From Colius striatus (lineage: Eukaryota > Chordata > Aves > Coliiformes > Coliidae), in assembly GCF_028858725.1 (NCBI RefSeq), contig NC_084766.1, forward strand, positions 24,468,501 through 24,532,500: a stretch of 64,000 nt of DNA. The letters are read 5' to 3'. The notes under the pieces are model-generated. The model was not told where the DNA came from. It saw nothing but the letters and a program-made list of their open reading frames with translations, and did not search any database. The position numbers and the translations under genes are program-made. This document shows, piece after piece, positions 33,201-44,559 of the stretch. Position 1 is the first letter of the stretch, and each line of letters starts with the position of its first letter.

Positions 33201-36200
33201 CACAGTCTGTGTAAAATAGGAAGAGGCTGGTGAAAAGCTATAGAAGTTCACATGGAGCAGAGGTGCCCGGGGCTAGGGACTGGGAGCCTCTTTCAGCTTC
33301 TTTCTGGAAAGCAGTGAGAGCTGGCAGCCGTGAGCCTCTTCCAACCTCTTGAGATACAGGAGTGGAAGCAAGATGGGCCAGCCCAGCCCCAGGGTCTCAT
33401 TCCCTGTCCCGTGGCTGGCAGGGTGGCAGCAGCGCAGACCCTGAGCGGTCTCTCCAGCGTGCTGACCTTCTGCACACTGGCACCTCTGCATCAGTGTGAG
33501 CTTGAGGTCTGTGCAACGAACCCAGGCCCCAGGTGCTGCACGGTAGCAGGGCAGCTGCAGCCACACTTCCGTCCCTCTCCCTCTGAGACCTCCTGCCTTC
33601 CAAATGCCACGGGGCTAGGCTCTCCACTGTTGGTGTGCCGCGCGCGTGTGCTGTCCTGGTTTGCTGTGCTGAGGTTTGCTGCCACACCATTGGCTGCTGG
33701 CTGCTGTTTTGGGTGGACAGATGTTGGGACTGGGGATGCCCGGCCCAGAGGGTTTCCCTGGGGAAACCGTCTATGATGGTGGAGATGGTTTCTACAGCGC
33801 TGTGCTGCTGGGGCTGGGTTACTCGTGGCTCAGGAGCACCAGGCGGGTGTGCTCAGCTGTACCCTGTCCCTTTTCTCCCTGGAGATTTGGCCCCATCCTG
33901 CGCCGGTTGTCCAAAGTCCTGACGCCAGTGACAGCATGTGCTGCCAGCACAGCAGCGCAGCGTGAGTCCAGCAGCCGCAAGCATTTGCTCTGTCCCCAGC
34001 ACTGCCAGCAACCCGCCCTGGCCTTAGCTCAGCCGCTGCCACCTCGCGTCTTAAACCAAGTCCTCAAGAGAGGTTCAGCCTGAGCAGGGGGCGCAGAGGC
34101 TCACCCTGACAGCTCAAAGAAGCGATGGAGGTACTTTGCAGGCTGTAGCGAGCAGGTTTGCCCCACGCTCACGCTGTCCCTCCCCTCCGCGGGCATCTGT
34201 GAGCACTCGGGACGTTGGGGCGAGCGCTGCACCCCAGCACTGAGGTTTGCCCCCAGGCACACGCCGCCCTGGCACAGCCAGCTGGAAGGCGCCAGCTCCC
34301 ACCGCATCCTTGAAACAGAAGTTACCCAGGTTTTTTTTCCCCCTGGAGCGGGAGCAGAGCGGAGCAGAGCAGGCGGCTGGCCGGCTGCCAGGCCTGCGGG
34401 ACTCCACCTAGGACGCAACATGGAGCGAGGCGGCTGGCGGCGGTGGGGCCGCCGTCTCCGGAGACTACGCGTCCCAGCGTGCAGCACTCGGCACCGTCGG
34501 CAGCGGCCGGGAGCAAGGTGGAGCGTTGCATCCCGGGATCACAAATCTCCATGCGCCACATGGTTGCTGACAGCCTCCCACCCTCCAAGGCAGCGGTGCT
34601 CGGGGGTCCTGTGGGCCTGGGGGATCAGCCCAGAGTTCTCCCCCCTCACAACCAGAGGGTCAGACCTCAGCCTCTCGTCAATGCTTCCCTGTCTGACAGC
34701 TCTCAGCTCCAGCCCTCCTGGGTGTATCCTGTCCCCACAGAGGGCTGCCCTGAGCAGCAGCCCCACAACACCCGTGTGAAGCTGTGTGCTGTTGCTCCAC
34801 CACATGCGTGGTAGGCGCAGAGCCGGGAGCGGGAGCAGCGGTGCTGGCTGCAGGCTCTGCAGGGCCATCACCACGGTTGGCTATAGCTGTGAATTTTTCC
34901 TTGCTGCTGCAGAGCCTGAAAAACCTTTGAAGATGAAAATCCTAGTTTGTCAGGAGTCTGTTTCTTCATGGGATGCTGACAAGGGCTTATTTTCCAGCCC
35001 CATGGGTCCCGCATCGCGGCGTTTGTGTGCTGCCCCAGCATGTGCTGCAGGAGGGACGGGACCCGGTCACTGTGGGAGCCTCGCAGGGGGCCAGGGCCCC
35101 AGTGTGCCCTGGGTGAGAGGGAAAGTGGCTGAAAATGTGAAAGGTGCGTTCCTGAGGCTGAAACCGGCAGTGCTTGATGATGGATCGCCTCTGAGATGGT
35201 GAGCTGAAAGGAGTAATTAGGGACAGTGGGATATTTCCCCGAGAGTTGCAGGAAATGACTGCCTCGTGGTAAGTTGATAGTAGTGCAGCTGAAACTAGGT
35301 TATCTGTGGGATTGCATCTGGGGCTCACGGCCTTGGACGTGATTCAATTTGCAGGCTGTTTTGCAATTGCCAGAGTGTGCTCTTCTCCCGTTTTCCCTCC
35401 TGAGAAATCCCTGTCCACGTGTCTGATTCATCTAGGGGCCTGAACAGGAAAGGAGAGACTCCTGCCATCCCTAGGAGTGACGCAGGGCAGTGAGGTCCCC
35501 CCTCACCCCGCTGAGTACCCAGGATGCGCTCGTCTGGCAGAGCTGAGGCTGCGGGACTGCTCTGAGCCTCGACCCCCAAATCCATGTTCCGGCCTGGGCG
35601 CTCCTCAGTGGGTGCTTTTTGGATAGCACTACCTCACAGCCTGCATCGAGTTAGTCACTTTGTAATAACTAACTGCAGCTAATTATGACTTCTCTGGCCA
35701 TTCCCCTGAGTTTGCAGGGTGGTCCATAGAGGAGTACCCGCTGGTCCACAGTGCCACGTGTTGCTGCACTCAGGGGCTTTTGCACTAACGTTGCAGGATG
35801 TGACCCTGAGCTGGGGCACACCTGGTACACAGCGTGTGGGCAAGGAGGCAGCCAGTCCTCAAGACAAGCTCCGTGGCTGGCTCTGATGTGTGGCTTGAGA
35901 GCATCGAGAGGGCAATCCCTGCATGCAGCATGGCAGGCAGTGCTGCAGGTTTCGCCTCCATACGCATTGGGTTCAGACTCTGGATACGGCTGGGTCCCCA
36001 GAATCATCCTGTGGTCTCCTCCAGGAGTGGCAGCTCCTCTTGCCTCAACAGCCTGGTCTCCTGGGAGCTTCTGCTGGTTCAATTCTGCGTTTTCAAAGCA
36101 AATGGAGTCTCTGCAAGTCAAGATTGTCAATGTCTCTATCAGTTTAATAACAACATTGGGGTTTGCAACTGGCCTCACTCCATCCCCTCCACTCTGAAGA

Positions 36201-39200
36201 GGAGAAAGAAGTGGTCGAGGCAGACCACAGACTGCTTCATGTGCTTCTGCCCGTCCCAGTTGCTCTGGATATTTCCCTGTGTTTTCTCCCCAGCCCTACC
36301 AGCTCTTCCGATACCAGGTATCATCACCGAGAGCAAAGCCTGTTCAATTGTTTCATGCCCCGCACCCAGCTCTGGATAGCACCCTCCCGGGTAGCACCCT
36401 CCCAGCAGCCCTGCCAGCGGGGCTGGGCTGGGAAGATGGATTTCCTGGTGCTATCACGGCCTCCACACCCCTGCGAGGCCGCCCTGGGAAACAATGCTGC
36501 TATTTACACTTTAAAGCCTCGTTAGGCAGGCAGGAAGCAGCAGGCACAGTGCATGCCGGGAAGCAGCCACAGCCTTTAGGAAGGCTCGCGCCCCTCTTCT
36601 TCATCAGCCACCAGGCTGCTGGGAGGAGCGAGATGCTCCCTGGCTGACACGTAACCCCGTGGCCTCTTTCAGGCCTCATTTCTTCATTTATTTTTATGGG
36701 GTTTTTTAGCCACTGGAGCCGCTGGCTGGTTGCTGAGCTTTGCTGCTTGCACAGGAGGTGTGCTGGCTGCCCAGCCGGGGACAGCTCCTCTCTGGGATGG
36801 GGAGCACCGATGGCTGCTGATGGCTGTGGGTGTGGGAGCGAGCTACTGGAGCTGTGTTGCCTTTGTCCTTGGCACCTCTTTCCTCTTTGCTGGTGAGATG
36901 GAGCAAGGGGTGTGCAGGCAGGAGCTGTTTGCCCTGCCAGACACCAGGGAAGGCTCTGCATGTCCCCTGCCTGTGCAGGCAGCTCCCTGGCCAGTGCTGG
37001 GCTCAGCTAACAGTGCCTGCCTTACTCTCAGGAAACCCATCATTCCCCAGCTTTAGGGGCTTGGTTCAGGTTTTAACCATTCTTGCACCAGCAAACCCTC
37101 TGGGCAGTGCCCCAGAGCAGCTTTCCCCACAGGGCTGGCAGCTCGCGGGCAGGGAAGGCACAGGAGAAGGCAGGCAGAGGGTTGGGCAGTGCCGGGCCGT
37201 ATGTGAGCTGGTGGCAGAGCACCTGCCTGCCTGGAGCCGCTTCCTTGGCCGAGCTCTCGCAGCAGCTCCCTGTGGTGCCAGCCAGCTCTGTGCAGGGACC
37301 CGGCCTTCTCAGAGGATGCTGAGCTGGGGCAACCCTCCACAGAGTTCCCATGTCTCCCTGCCGAGGAGAAGCTGTGGGGCCACCTCCCTGGCTGTGGGCA
37401 CTGTGCTGTTTGCCAGGACCTGCCTGGGCTGGTAGCTCTCCCGCTGCAGCGTCAGCCTGATTTTTTTCCCTTGCCTGCCACGCAGGTGTTTTTGCTTGGG
37501 GATGGCCATGAGAAGCCTCTCCTGTTGTCTTGGGGTCTGCAGGCGCATCTTACACCCAGCTGCCAAGCGGCATCCCTGCTTCCATCGAACCTGCCTGGAT
37601 CCTGCCCGGATCCTCTGTGCTCAAAGCAGGAGACAGAGCACAGGAGCGTGGGGACACATCCTCTGTGGCCAGGCACCAGGCTTGGCTCAGGAAGGGCTCC
37701 ATCCTGCAGGTCTGGATCGCTGTAGCCAGTGAGAAAGGGCTCCTAGGAAGCCGGGGCAGCGTGGAGAGGCGGTGATGGAGTTGGGGCTGTCCCGGACTGG
37801 GCGGCAGCACCCTTGTGTGGGTAAAAGTTGGTGCTGATGCTGCTGTAAAATACGGTGGTGCTTTGTGAAGCACATGTAGTGAGAGCATCTGCAGTGAATG
37901 TAGGATTCAGACAGCCTCTATCAAATGCTAAGGCTATCGTTAGCATTCTTTAAAACCACTAAATCTAGTGACATATTTCATGCTGCATTAAAGATAATAT
38001 TTGGTCGGGATTCTGGCAGTGCTGAGGTCACATAACAGGCTCCTCTCCACTCCTCTCGTTCCTGAGATAGGTCACTCAATGAAGCCCCCATAGCAGGTCA
38101 TGTCCATATTACCCTGCTTGGGAAGGCCTAGGATGGAAGCGGAGGCTTGGGTTGGAGTGATGGGCTGGCTTGTCCGCTGTCCCAACTCCAGGAGCAAGGG
38201 GTCAAGGAAGATCATGAGAAGCAGAGCAGACAGATGGTGATGTGTCCCCCCGTGATCTCACCAGCCCAGGAGACTTTCCTGCACCACTCTGAGAAGTGAG
38301 ACTGGCACTGAGGACAGCAAGAAACCTTGGGGGCTTTTTTCCCCCCATCTCTCATTGGTGAATGAAAACAAAGCATCAGGGATGAGATCTCTTGGGTCTG
38401 ATTTTTTTTCTGCTCCCGTGAGGACGTGGTGACCAGAGTCAAGCAGCGCAGCTCCCCGTCTTCAGCCACCTACATCTCTGCCTAATGAACCGGTTTGTTT
38501 TCAACAGAAGACACGTGCTTTTGGGAAGTTTCCTATGCATCAAGCACACTTTGACAGCGTGTCATTTAACAGCAGCATGGAGGAAATGGAAATACTGTGT
38601 TTCCAGTGCAATTCCCGTTGATTTATCATTTGTATTAGGCACAAGTTGACAAGGATTAAAGCAGAAAGCAAAAATTCCCTCACACTGGCACCAATCTCCC
38701 TGTTAAAAAAACTTTTGTCTCTAAAAATGTTGGGTCAGAGCAAGGGGCCGACGTTGTTAGCAGCTGTGTGAGAAACTGTGCCGTGCCCCACTTAGCCTCG
38801 CTGCAGGTGGGCCAGAGCGAGCAGTGGAGAGGCTGGGCTAGCGCCGGGGCTACTGTGTCCTGGGGGTGCTGGGGACAGGCTGCGTTTGCCTACCACGGGG
38901 AAGCAAAGTGGAAAGGCACCGGGATCCAAGGAAGATGGGAATCGAGTGAAATGCAGATTTCCACTTTTGCCAGTTGGATTTAGGGCCAGGGAGGTGACTC
39001 CCTGGTTTTGGCCAGCCCTTGCTTGCTCAGTTGCGTGTGTGATCCCTGTGGGCTTGGCAGGGTGATGGGGATGCCTTGGTCACTCAGGCTCCTGTGTTGG
39101 CTAACAGATGAACTGAACAGTGAACTGAACATCTTGGGTGCCGGCACTGGTAGCACTGCTTTCCATAACCCCAATGCTCTTTGCTGCACTCCTACATCCC

Positions 39201-42200
39201 TCGGGGCTGAGTGGTTGCTCTGACGCTGTCCCTGGAGCCTGGCTGCGCGGCAGTGCCCAGACAGGCAGCAGCGTGCCCAGTGCCTCCCGGCCGCTTCCCT
39301 CTGCTGCTGGGCTCTCTTTCTGCAGGCCTGGGCAGCCATCCTGGCAGCCATCCTGGCAGCTCGTGGGCGTGGGGAAGCGCCCAGCCTGGGGCTGCAGGCA
39401 GGTGGGCAGCTGATGGGGATCCCGCCTCGGCTGCGGCTGGCAGCGCAGCCTGGCTGACTTTGGGGCTCGGGCGTGTGGCATGGCGATGGGAGCCATCCCT
39501 GTGTGCGGCAGGGCCGGCTGAGCCGGTGGAGCCGGAGCTGCCTGGCATCCCGCCCGCCGCTGCACCCCATCCAGGTCAGCCTGTCTGCTCGGCTGCCCGC
39601 CGGGGAGCGGGGAGCCGCGTGCCTCGGCAGCGCCTGGGCACAGCAGCATGCCGGATCCTGCCAGCCGCAGGACGTGCTGGGGCTCCCGCCGGGCTTGGGG
39701 AGGGCTATTGGCAGCCAGGAGCCTGCCCCGGCGGTGGGAGGGGGCCGGAGAGCGTGGGAGCCCCCAGCTGCCCCGCAGGAGCCCGGTGGGGCCTGCCGTG
39801 CCGGCACGGCTGCATCCCGCGGGCATCCCTGTCTGCCGTTGGCAGGCCCGGCGGGGTCCCCGGGGTGCTTGCAGGGGCGGGTGCTGTGCTGGCTTGCACC
39901 CGTTGCACACCCGTCACACGCCCCGTCACACCCGGGGGCTCCTGGCCCTTTGCCCCGGCGCACAGCGAGGCGCGGGGGTGGTTTGATGGCGGCCAGGGGC
40001 TGGTGTGTGGGGGGAGCTCTCGGTCCACCTGGAGCCGGGCGGCCGCTGGCCTGCCTGAGCGGCAGATGGTGGCTGCCTGGGGACCCGCCAGCCCGGCCCA
40101 TCCCGTCCCTCCGGGTGATTATTCACCCGTCGCCATGGCGATAGAAAGGTCAGCGAAAAGAACCCGTGTGATTGCCGGGTTGAGTCGGTGGGATTAGGAG
40201 CAGCGAAGGAGGGAGGGCTAGTGGGAGGATAGGGCCCAGCCAACCCCTCCTGCCCCTTGCTCACCAGCTGCACTGTGCCCCTCGGGCACCATTCCCAGAG
40301 TCTGGCCACCTGAGAGTGTCAAAGTGCGCACCAGGGGGAAATCCCTGCGATGAGGCCAGGCCTCTCCAGCTGCTGATGCTGAGGGTCCAGCCTTGACCCC
40401 GTGGGTCCCATCCTGCACGGGGAAGGCCTGGAGCTGCGTGTGGGGTGAAGAGACTGGAGTAGCATCATGGGGGGGACCCGAGGAGGGATGGGGCTGTGCT
40501 GATGGGGATTCAACTGGTCCTGCATCCTTCCTCCTCCTCCTCCTTCTCCTCCTTCTCCTTGAGGCAGGATGTTACTCCTTGCGGGGTGACCCTGGCTGAC
40601 CCTTTGCCCCACCTCTCTCTCCAGGCTGTTCCTCTAAGTCATTCAAGCTGTACTCGCCAAAGGAGCCCCCGAACGGCAACGCCTTTCCCCCATTCCACCC
40701 AGGCACCATGCTGGATCGAGATGTGGGGTGAGCTGGGGCCTGGGGTGGGCTCTGTCAGGTTGGGGATTCCCTGGGCTCTCTACGTGGGCTCTCTCTATTG
40801 GGCTGCCCAGCAGCTTACAGGGACTGCAGCACGTGGAGTTGAGATAGCACAAGGGGAGAGAGCAGCTTGGAGCAGGCACGGGTAGGACTGGGTAGAGAAA
40901 GGGAAATATTTGGGATGAATGCCGTCTCCAGGTCCCTGATCTCTGTGGGGCCAAACCTCTTGCCAGGCCAATCCCCTGGGATGCCCCAGTGCTCCCAGCT
41001 CCTGCCAAAACAGCCCCTTCTCCAGCCTCCATCCTACCTGGCACCAGCCCCAGCTGCAGAGGAGCCGGGCATATTCCCAGAGAGCCGCAGGCTGGGTTGC
41101 AGGGGTGGTGGAGCAGCCACTGATGCCAGAGCAGAGCTCAATTTAAGGGGTACTGGTCACCTTCGAGGCCATCGAGCATCGACATCCAGGGTGCAGCCTG
41201 CGCCTTGCATGGGATCTCGACCCCGATGACCCCAACTGCTGCTACTGCAGGCAGGGAAGGGAGAGCTGTGGCAGGCAGGGAGGGAGATCTCTACCAGCAC
41301 TGACCTGCCTGCATCTCTTTGCTCCCTCCAGACCTACTCCCATGTATCCACCAACGTACCTGGAGCCTGGAATCGGGTAAGCATGGGAGGCTGGTGGAGA
41401 CCCCGCTGAGAGGGGAGCTGATGCTACAGTGGGGATGGCTCAGCAGGGCTGGCATGCTGCCAGCCACAGGGGTTTGCACGGGGGTTGGTCGAATTCTGCC
41501 CAGCTCTGGAGGGCCTGTGTATCCCCACACCACGGGCCCAAGACCCCTCCCTGTCCTGTGGCTGTCCCCCTCTGACTGCTTGCTCTGCTCCTGGGCAGGA
41601 GGCACACGCCGTACGGGAACCAGACCGACTACAGGATATTTGAGCTCAACAAGCGGCTGCAGAACTGGACAGAGGTGGGGAGTTGGGGGAGAGGGAAGTG
41701 GCCAGGGGTGGGGGGATGTTCCCATCTGTGCAATTGTTGGATGGAGTCCTCTGTGTTGCCTGCCCTCACGAGCTGCCTTGGCTCTAGGAGGCATACCCTT
41801 GGCAGCAGGGCCCTGCCCCACTGTTCAGGTCCCCAAGTGCCTTGTCCCTCACTTAGTCACAGGACAGGACTCATCATCCTTGTCTCTGGGCGCTCAGATG
41901 AGAACCTGGCTGCTGTGCCTGGCAGCCAGCATCTGTCTGTCTGTCTGTCTGTCTCCTCTCCCTGTAACCTGGCATCTCTCCACCGTCCCCAGGAATGTGA
42001 CAATCTGTGGTGGGATGCCTTCACCACAGAGTTCTTCGAGGATGACGCCATGTTAACAATCACTTTCTGCTTGGAGGATGGACCAAAGAGATACAGTGAG
42101 TAGCAACTTGAGCTCTTCTTCCACAGGGCATCACCTCACTGGCAGCAGAGGCAGTGGTTGTGCTGCAGGGAGGGATGTGGACAGGGTGTTTGAGCTCACC

Positions 42201-44559
42201 TGCCTCAGGCTGTGGGCACCAGGGCCTCTCCCTGCCCGTGCAGCCCCGAGGCACATCTGGATGAAGCAGGTTTACTGACATTATCTTCGTCCTTCTCCCT
42301 CTCCAGCCATCGGCCGGACTCTGATTCCCCGTTACTTCCGCAGCATCTTTGAAGGGGGAGCCACGGAGCTCTACTATGTGCTCAAGCACCCCAAGGAGTC
42401 CTTCCACAACAACTTTGTCTCGCTGGACTGCGACCAGTGCACCATGGTTACCCAGCACGGCAAGCCCATGTTCACCCAGGTACCTGTGGCACCCTCTGCT
42501 TCTCCTGCCCCTCGTGCCTTGGTCTGACGTGCCCTCGCAGCGGCTGCAGTCCCACGGGACTCAGGACACTGATCCCTGTGGCTGTTGAGTGGATACTCTA
42601 GTTCCATGTACCTCAGCTCCCCTGGGAACTGTGGGTTTGGCATGTGCCAGCCTCGTGGCAGGCAGGGGGAAGGCGCCAGGAAGGTGTCCCAATGAGCAGC
42701 AGAGGGTTCCTGGGGAATGTGGGCGGGGGGAAGGGGCAGCAGGCTGTGCCTGACCCCTCGCCCTGCCCAGGTGTGTGTGGAGGGGCGGCTGTACCTGGAG
42801 TTCATGTTTGACGACATGATGAGGATAAAGACGTGGCATTTCAGCATCCGCCAGCATCGAGAGCTCATCCCCCGCAGCATCCTTGCCATGCATGTGAGTA
42901 CTGCTCCGGGACCCCTCACGGCACGAGCAGCAGGGGGCTGCTGAGCATCTCTCTCAGTCCGGGGGGACCTCGATCCTGTCCCCCCCATTGCAGGGCAAAG
43001 CACGGGAGGACTGTCCCCAGGCCCGGATGTGCCTGAGCCCTCTATCCCTCTTGCTCCTAGGCACAGGACCCCCAGATGCTGGACCAGTTATCCAAGAACA
43101 TCACTCGCTGTGGGCTCTCAAACTCCACACTCAACTACCTCCGAGTAAGTGTGTGGGGAGAGGGAGGGACCCAGCTCCGATCCCGGGGTGGGAAAACCTC
43201 AGCCGCCCAGTGCCTGTCTGGGAGGAGGCAACATGGCAGGCTCTGCAAGAGGGGCTGCAGAGAGCTGTGGGGCTGCTGGGGCCTGCAGCATCAGAATCTA
43301 ACCTCACGTCCCTCTGCTCCCTGCAGCTCTGTGTAATCCTAGAACCAATGCAGGAGCTCATGTCACGGCACAAGACCTACAGCCTCAGTCCCCGGGACTG
43401 CCTCAAGACTTGCCTCTTCCAGAAGTGGCAGCGGATGGTGGCTCCGCCTGGTGAGGCTCGCGCTGCTGCTGCCCTGCCCGCGCCTACCCCGGGGCTGCCC
43501 GCTCAGGCCCTGCCCTCAGCACCACCGTCTCCTGGCCCCAGAGCCTGTCCCTACCCTTGTGAGGCTGGGGCAAAGTGGGGCTGCAGGCAGGGAGTGCTCC
43601 CTGCCCAGGGGCTGCCAGCTGCCTGCAGAACGCAGAGCAGAGATGAAAATCATCCCTACACCCTCTCCTGTCCCTGTGCTGGGGACACGGTGAAGCTGTG
43701 GAGGGAAGGAGGGTGGCGGTGCTGCCCTGGGAAGGGTATATAATGGTCCTTGTGGGGAAGGGGCTGGGGGGCACTGGCTCCTCCTTGTCGGGACTGACTA
43801 TGTCTCCCTCCTCCGGCAGCGGAGCCGGCACGGCAGCAGCCCAGCAAGCGCCGGAAAAGGAAGATGTCAGGGGGCAGCACCATGAGCTCTGGCGGGGGAA
43901 ACACCAACAACAGCAACAGCAAGAAGAAGAGCCCGGCCAGCACCTTTGCCCTGTCCAGTCAGGTACCTGTAAGCATCCCGTTTCCGTTCTCTCTTCCTCC
44001 CCCGGGGTGGAGGGGAGGGCTCCCTGCCCTGGCCCCCGGGAGCGGCTATGGGGAAACCCCTGGGGATTGCCCGTCCGAGTCACCCCAGGCTCTCTCTGGG
44101 TGATAGGGAGAAGGAGGGAGAGCTCCAGCTGCCTTCCCTGAGCTGCTTTGCTGCCCTGCGAAGCGATAAGGGTGCGGTGCCCCACGCACTGCCCGAGCCT
44201 GGGGTGCTGCGATGCGGAGCAGCAGCTGGCGGTGCGGCTGGAAACGGGCGCTGCAGTGTTGGCGAGGGGATCTGGCGGCCGGGGTTCCCCCCACCTCGAT
44301 TATGTTTCGGGACCGTCTCCCCTTTCAGGATGTGATGGTGGTAGGCGAGCCCACGCTGATGGGGGGGGAGTTTGGGGACGAAGACGAGCGGCTCATCACC
44401 CGGCTGGAGAACACGCAGTTTGACGCCGCCAACGGCATCGACGACGAGGACAGCTTCAACAACTCGCCAGCGCTGGGGGCCAACAGCCCCTGGAACAGCA
44501 AACCGCCCTCCAGCCAGGAGAGCAAGTCAGAGAACCCCACGTCGCAGGCGTCGCAGTAA
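21276..44559 (+). CDS. LDB1: LDB1, LIM domain-binding protein 1 (11 coding exons)
   Basis: Nuclear adaptor that dimerises and bridges LIM-homeodomain and LMO proteins, including GATA1/TAL1/LMO2 complexes, for enhancer looping. Coding exons: 21276-21300, 40625-40727, 41332-41376, 41599-41674, 41993-42095, 42307-42479, 42771-42893, 43061-43144, 43327-43450, 43820-43968, 44329-44559. They sum to 1236 bases, giving 411 residues, the length of the human long form. The protein begins MSVGCACP and continues GCSSKSFKLYSPKEPP. A second ATG at 40708 (MLDRDVG) gives the 375-residue form. The dimerisation domain covers roughly 55-285, the nuclear localisation signal SKRRKRK lies near 293-299, and the LIM-interaction domain, starting DVMVVGEPTLMGGEFGDEDE, covers about 336-375. 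A second donor inside exon 10 (after CAG at 43962) would drop VP, a plausible minor splice form. It is essentially identical to remembered mammalian LDB1. Confidence 0.98.
21340..22080. repeat. Degenerate tandem array at the start of LDB1 intron 1
   Basis: A recurring motif of the type 'tctggttAtggggctggggTccccacGgcatTG' returns every 50-60 bases with much drift. Anchor words such as GGGGCTG followed by TCCCCA and GGCATGG/GGCATTG can be followed for about 740 bases. Ends and copy number (roughly 12-13) are approximate. It starts within 40 bases of the first LDB1 donor site. Confidence 0.6.
23440..23540. promoter_or_regulatory. Candidate conserved noncoding element
   Basis: An AT-richer segment within a CpG-rich patch contains TTTATCGGAATATAGAAAA and AACATTTAATGAGC. 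The sharp compositional change and homeodomain-like TTTAATGA core suggest a regulatory element. No conservation data were available. Confidence 0.25.
27040..27150. promoter_or_regulatory. Candidate conserved noncoding element
   Basis: An AT-rich island centred on CATTATTGATGGAGC and GATGCTGCTATATTC sits in GC-rich intron. ATTGATGG resembles a PBX/HOX or CUX half site. It is called on composition only. Confidence 0.25.
29215..29290. promoter_or_regulatory. Candidate conserved element with homeodomain and E-box sites
   Basis: The segment contains CTATTTAATTATTAACTC (TAAT-core sites of the kind bound by LIM-homeodomain factors), then ATAAACAGCTGGGG (a CAGCTG E-box) and CCACGTGG (a second E-box) within about 70 bases. 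The combination suits an enhancer; this is inference from motifs. Confidence 0.3.
31050..31340 (+). promoter_or_regulatory. LDB1: Internal CpG island: probable alternative LDB1 promoter and noncoding first exon
   Basis: A very CpG-dense tract with CCGCCGCCGCCGCAGCCATTG-type repeats ends at GCGCC|GTGAGTCACC, a strong donor consensus at 31341. A transcript starting here and splicing to the exon at 40625 would lack the first 25 coding bases and would start at ATG 40708, producing the 375-residue form. Direct evidence is limited to CpG density and the donor; the transcript is inferred from the known two-isoform arrangement of LDB1. Confidence 0.5.
31423..31436. repeat. Poly(C) run of 14
   Basis: A homopolymer of 14 C just downstream of the putative alternative first exon. 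A second run of 11 C lies at 31084-31094. Such runs can form i-motif or G-quadruplex structures and are also common sites of sequencing error. Confidence 0.85.
34464..34476 (+). promoter_or_regulatory. ACTACG-type promoter motif (ZNF143-like) in LDB1 intron 1
   Basis: ACTACGCGTCCCA fits ACTAYRnnnCCCR and runs on into GCGTGC, resembling the extended ZNF143/Staf site. It lies in a short CpG-richer patch (34340-34520). This motif is mostly found near transcription starts, so an unrecognised promoter is possible. Confidence 0.4.
37900..38110. promoter_or_regulatory. Candidate conserved noncoding element
   Basis: An AT-rich segment contains GCTAAGGCTATCGTTAGC (a near inverted repeat), AAAACCACTAAATC (RUNX-like AACCAC) and GCATTAAAGATAATATTTG (a GATA core). 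The low CpG content and clear contrast to flanks suggest an element under constraint. No alignment was available. Confidence 0.3.
38470..38740. promoter_or_regulatory. Candidate conserved noncoding element, the largest AT-rich island
   Basis: About 270 bases with markedly lower GC than the flanks, including TTTCCTATGCATCAAGC (an octamer-like ATGCAT), TGTCATTTAACAGC and GATTTATCATTTG. No open frame is present. It lies 1.9 kb upstream of LDB1 exon 2. I consider it the best intronic enhancer candidate, on composition alone. Confidence 0.35.
41933..41954. repeat. (CTGT)n microsatellite in LDB1 intron 4
   Basis: Five to six CTGT units about 40 bases before the acceptor of the exon at 41993. It contributes to the pyrimidine-rich tract. 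Confidence 0.85.

Larger units (their letters stand above)
22080..40624. other. LDB1: Remainder of LDB1 intron 1
   Basis: Intronic sequence with no nested gene that I can support on either strand. It holds a CpG-rich patch (22960-23420), a second CpG island with a donor-like boundary (31050-31340), an isolated promoter motif (34464-34476) and AT-rich islands that stand out from the GC-rich background (listed separately). Open frames of up to 245 codons occur, for example - strand 32358-33095, but none has a domain, splice logic or protein-like composition. Confidence 0.6.
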
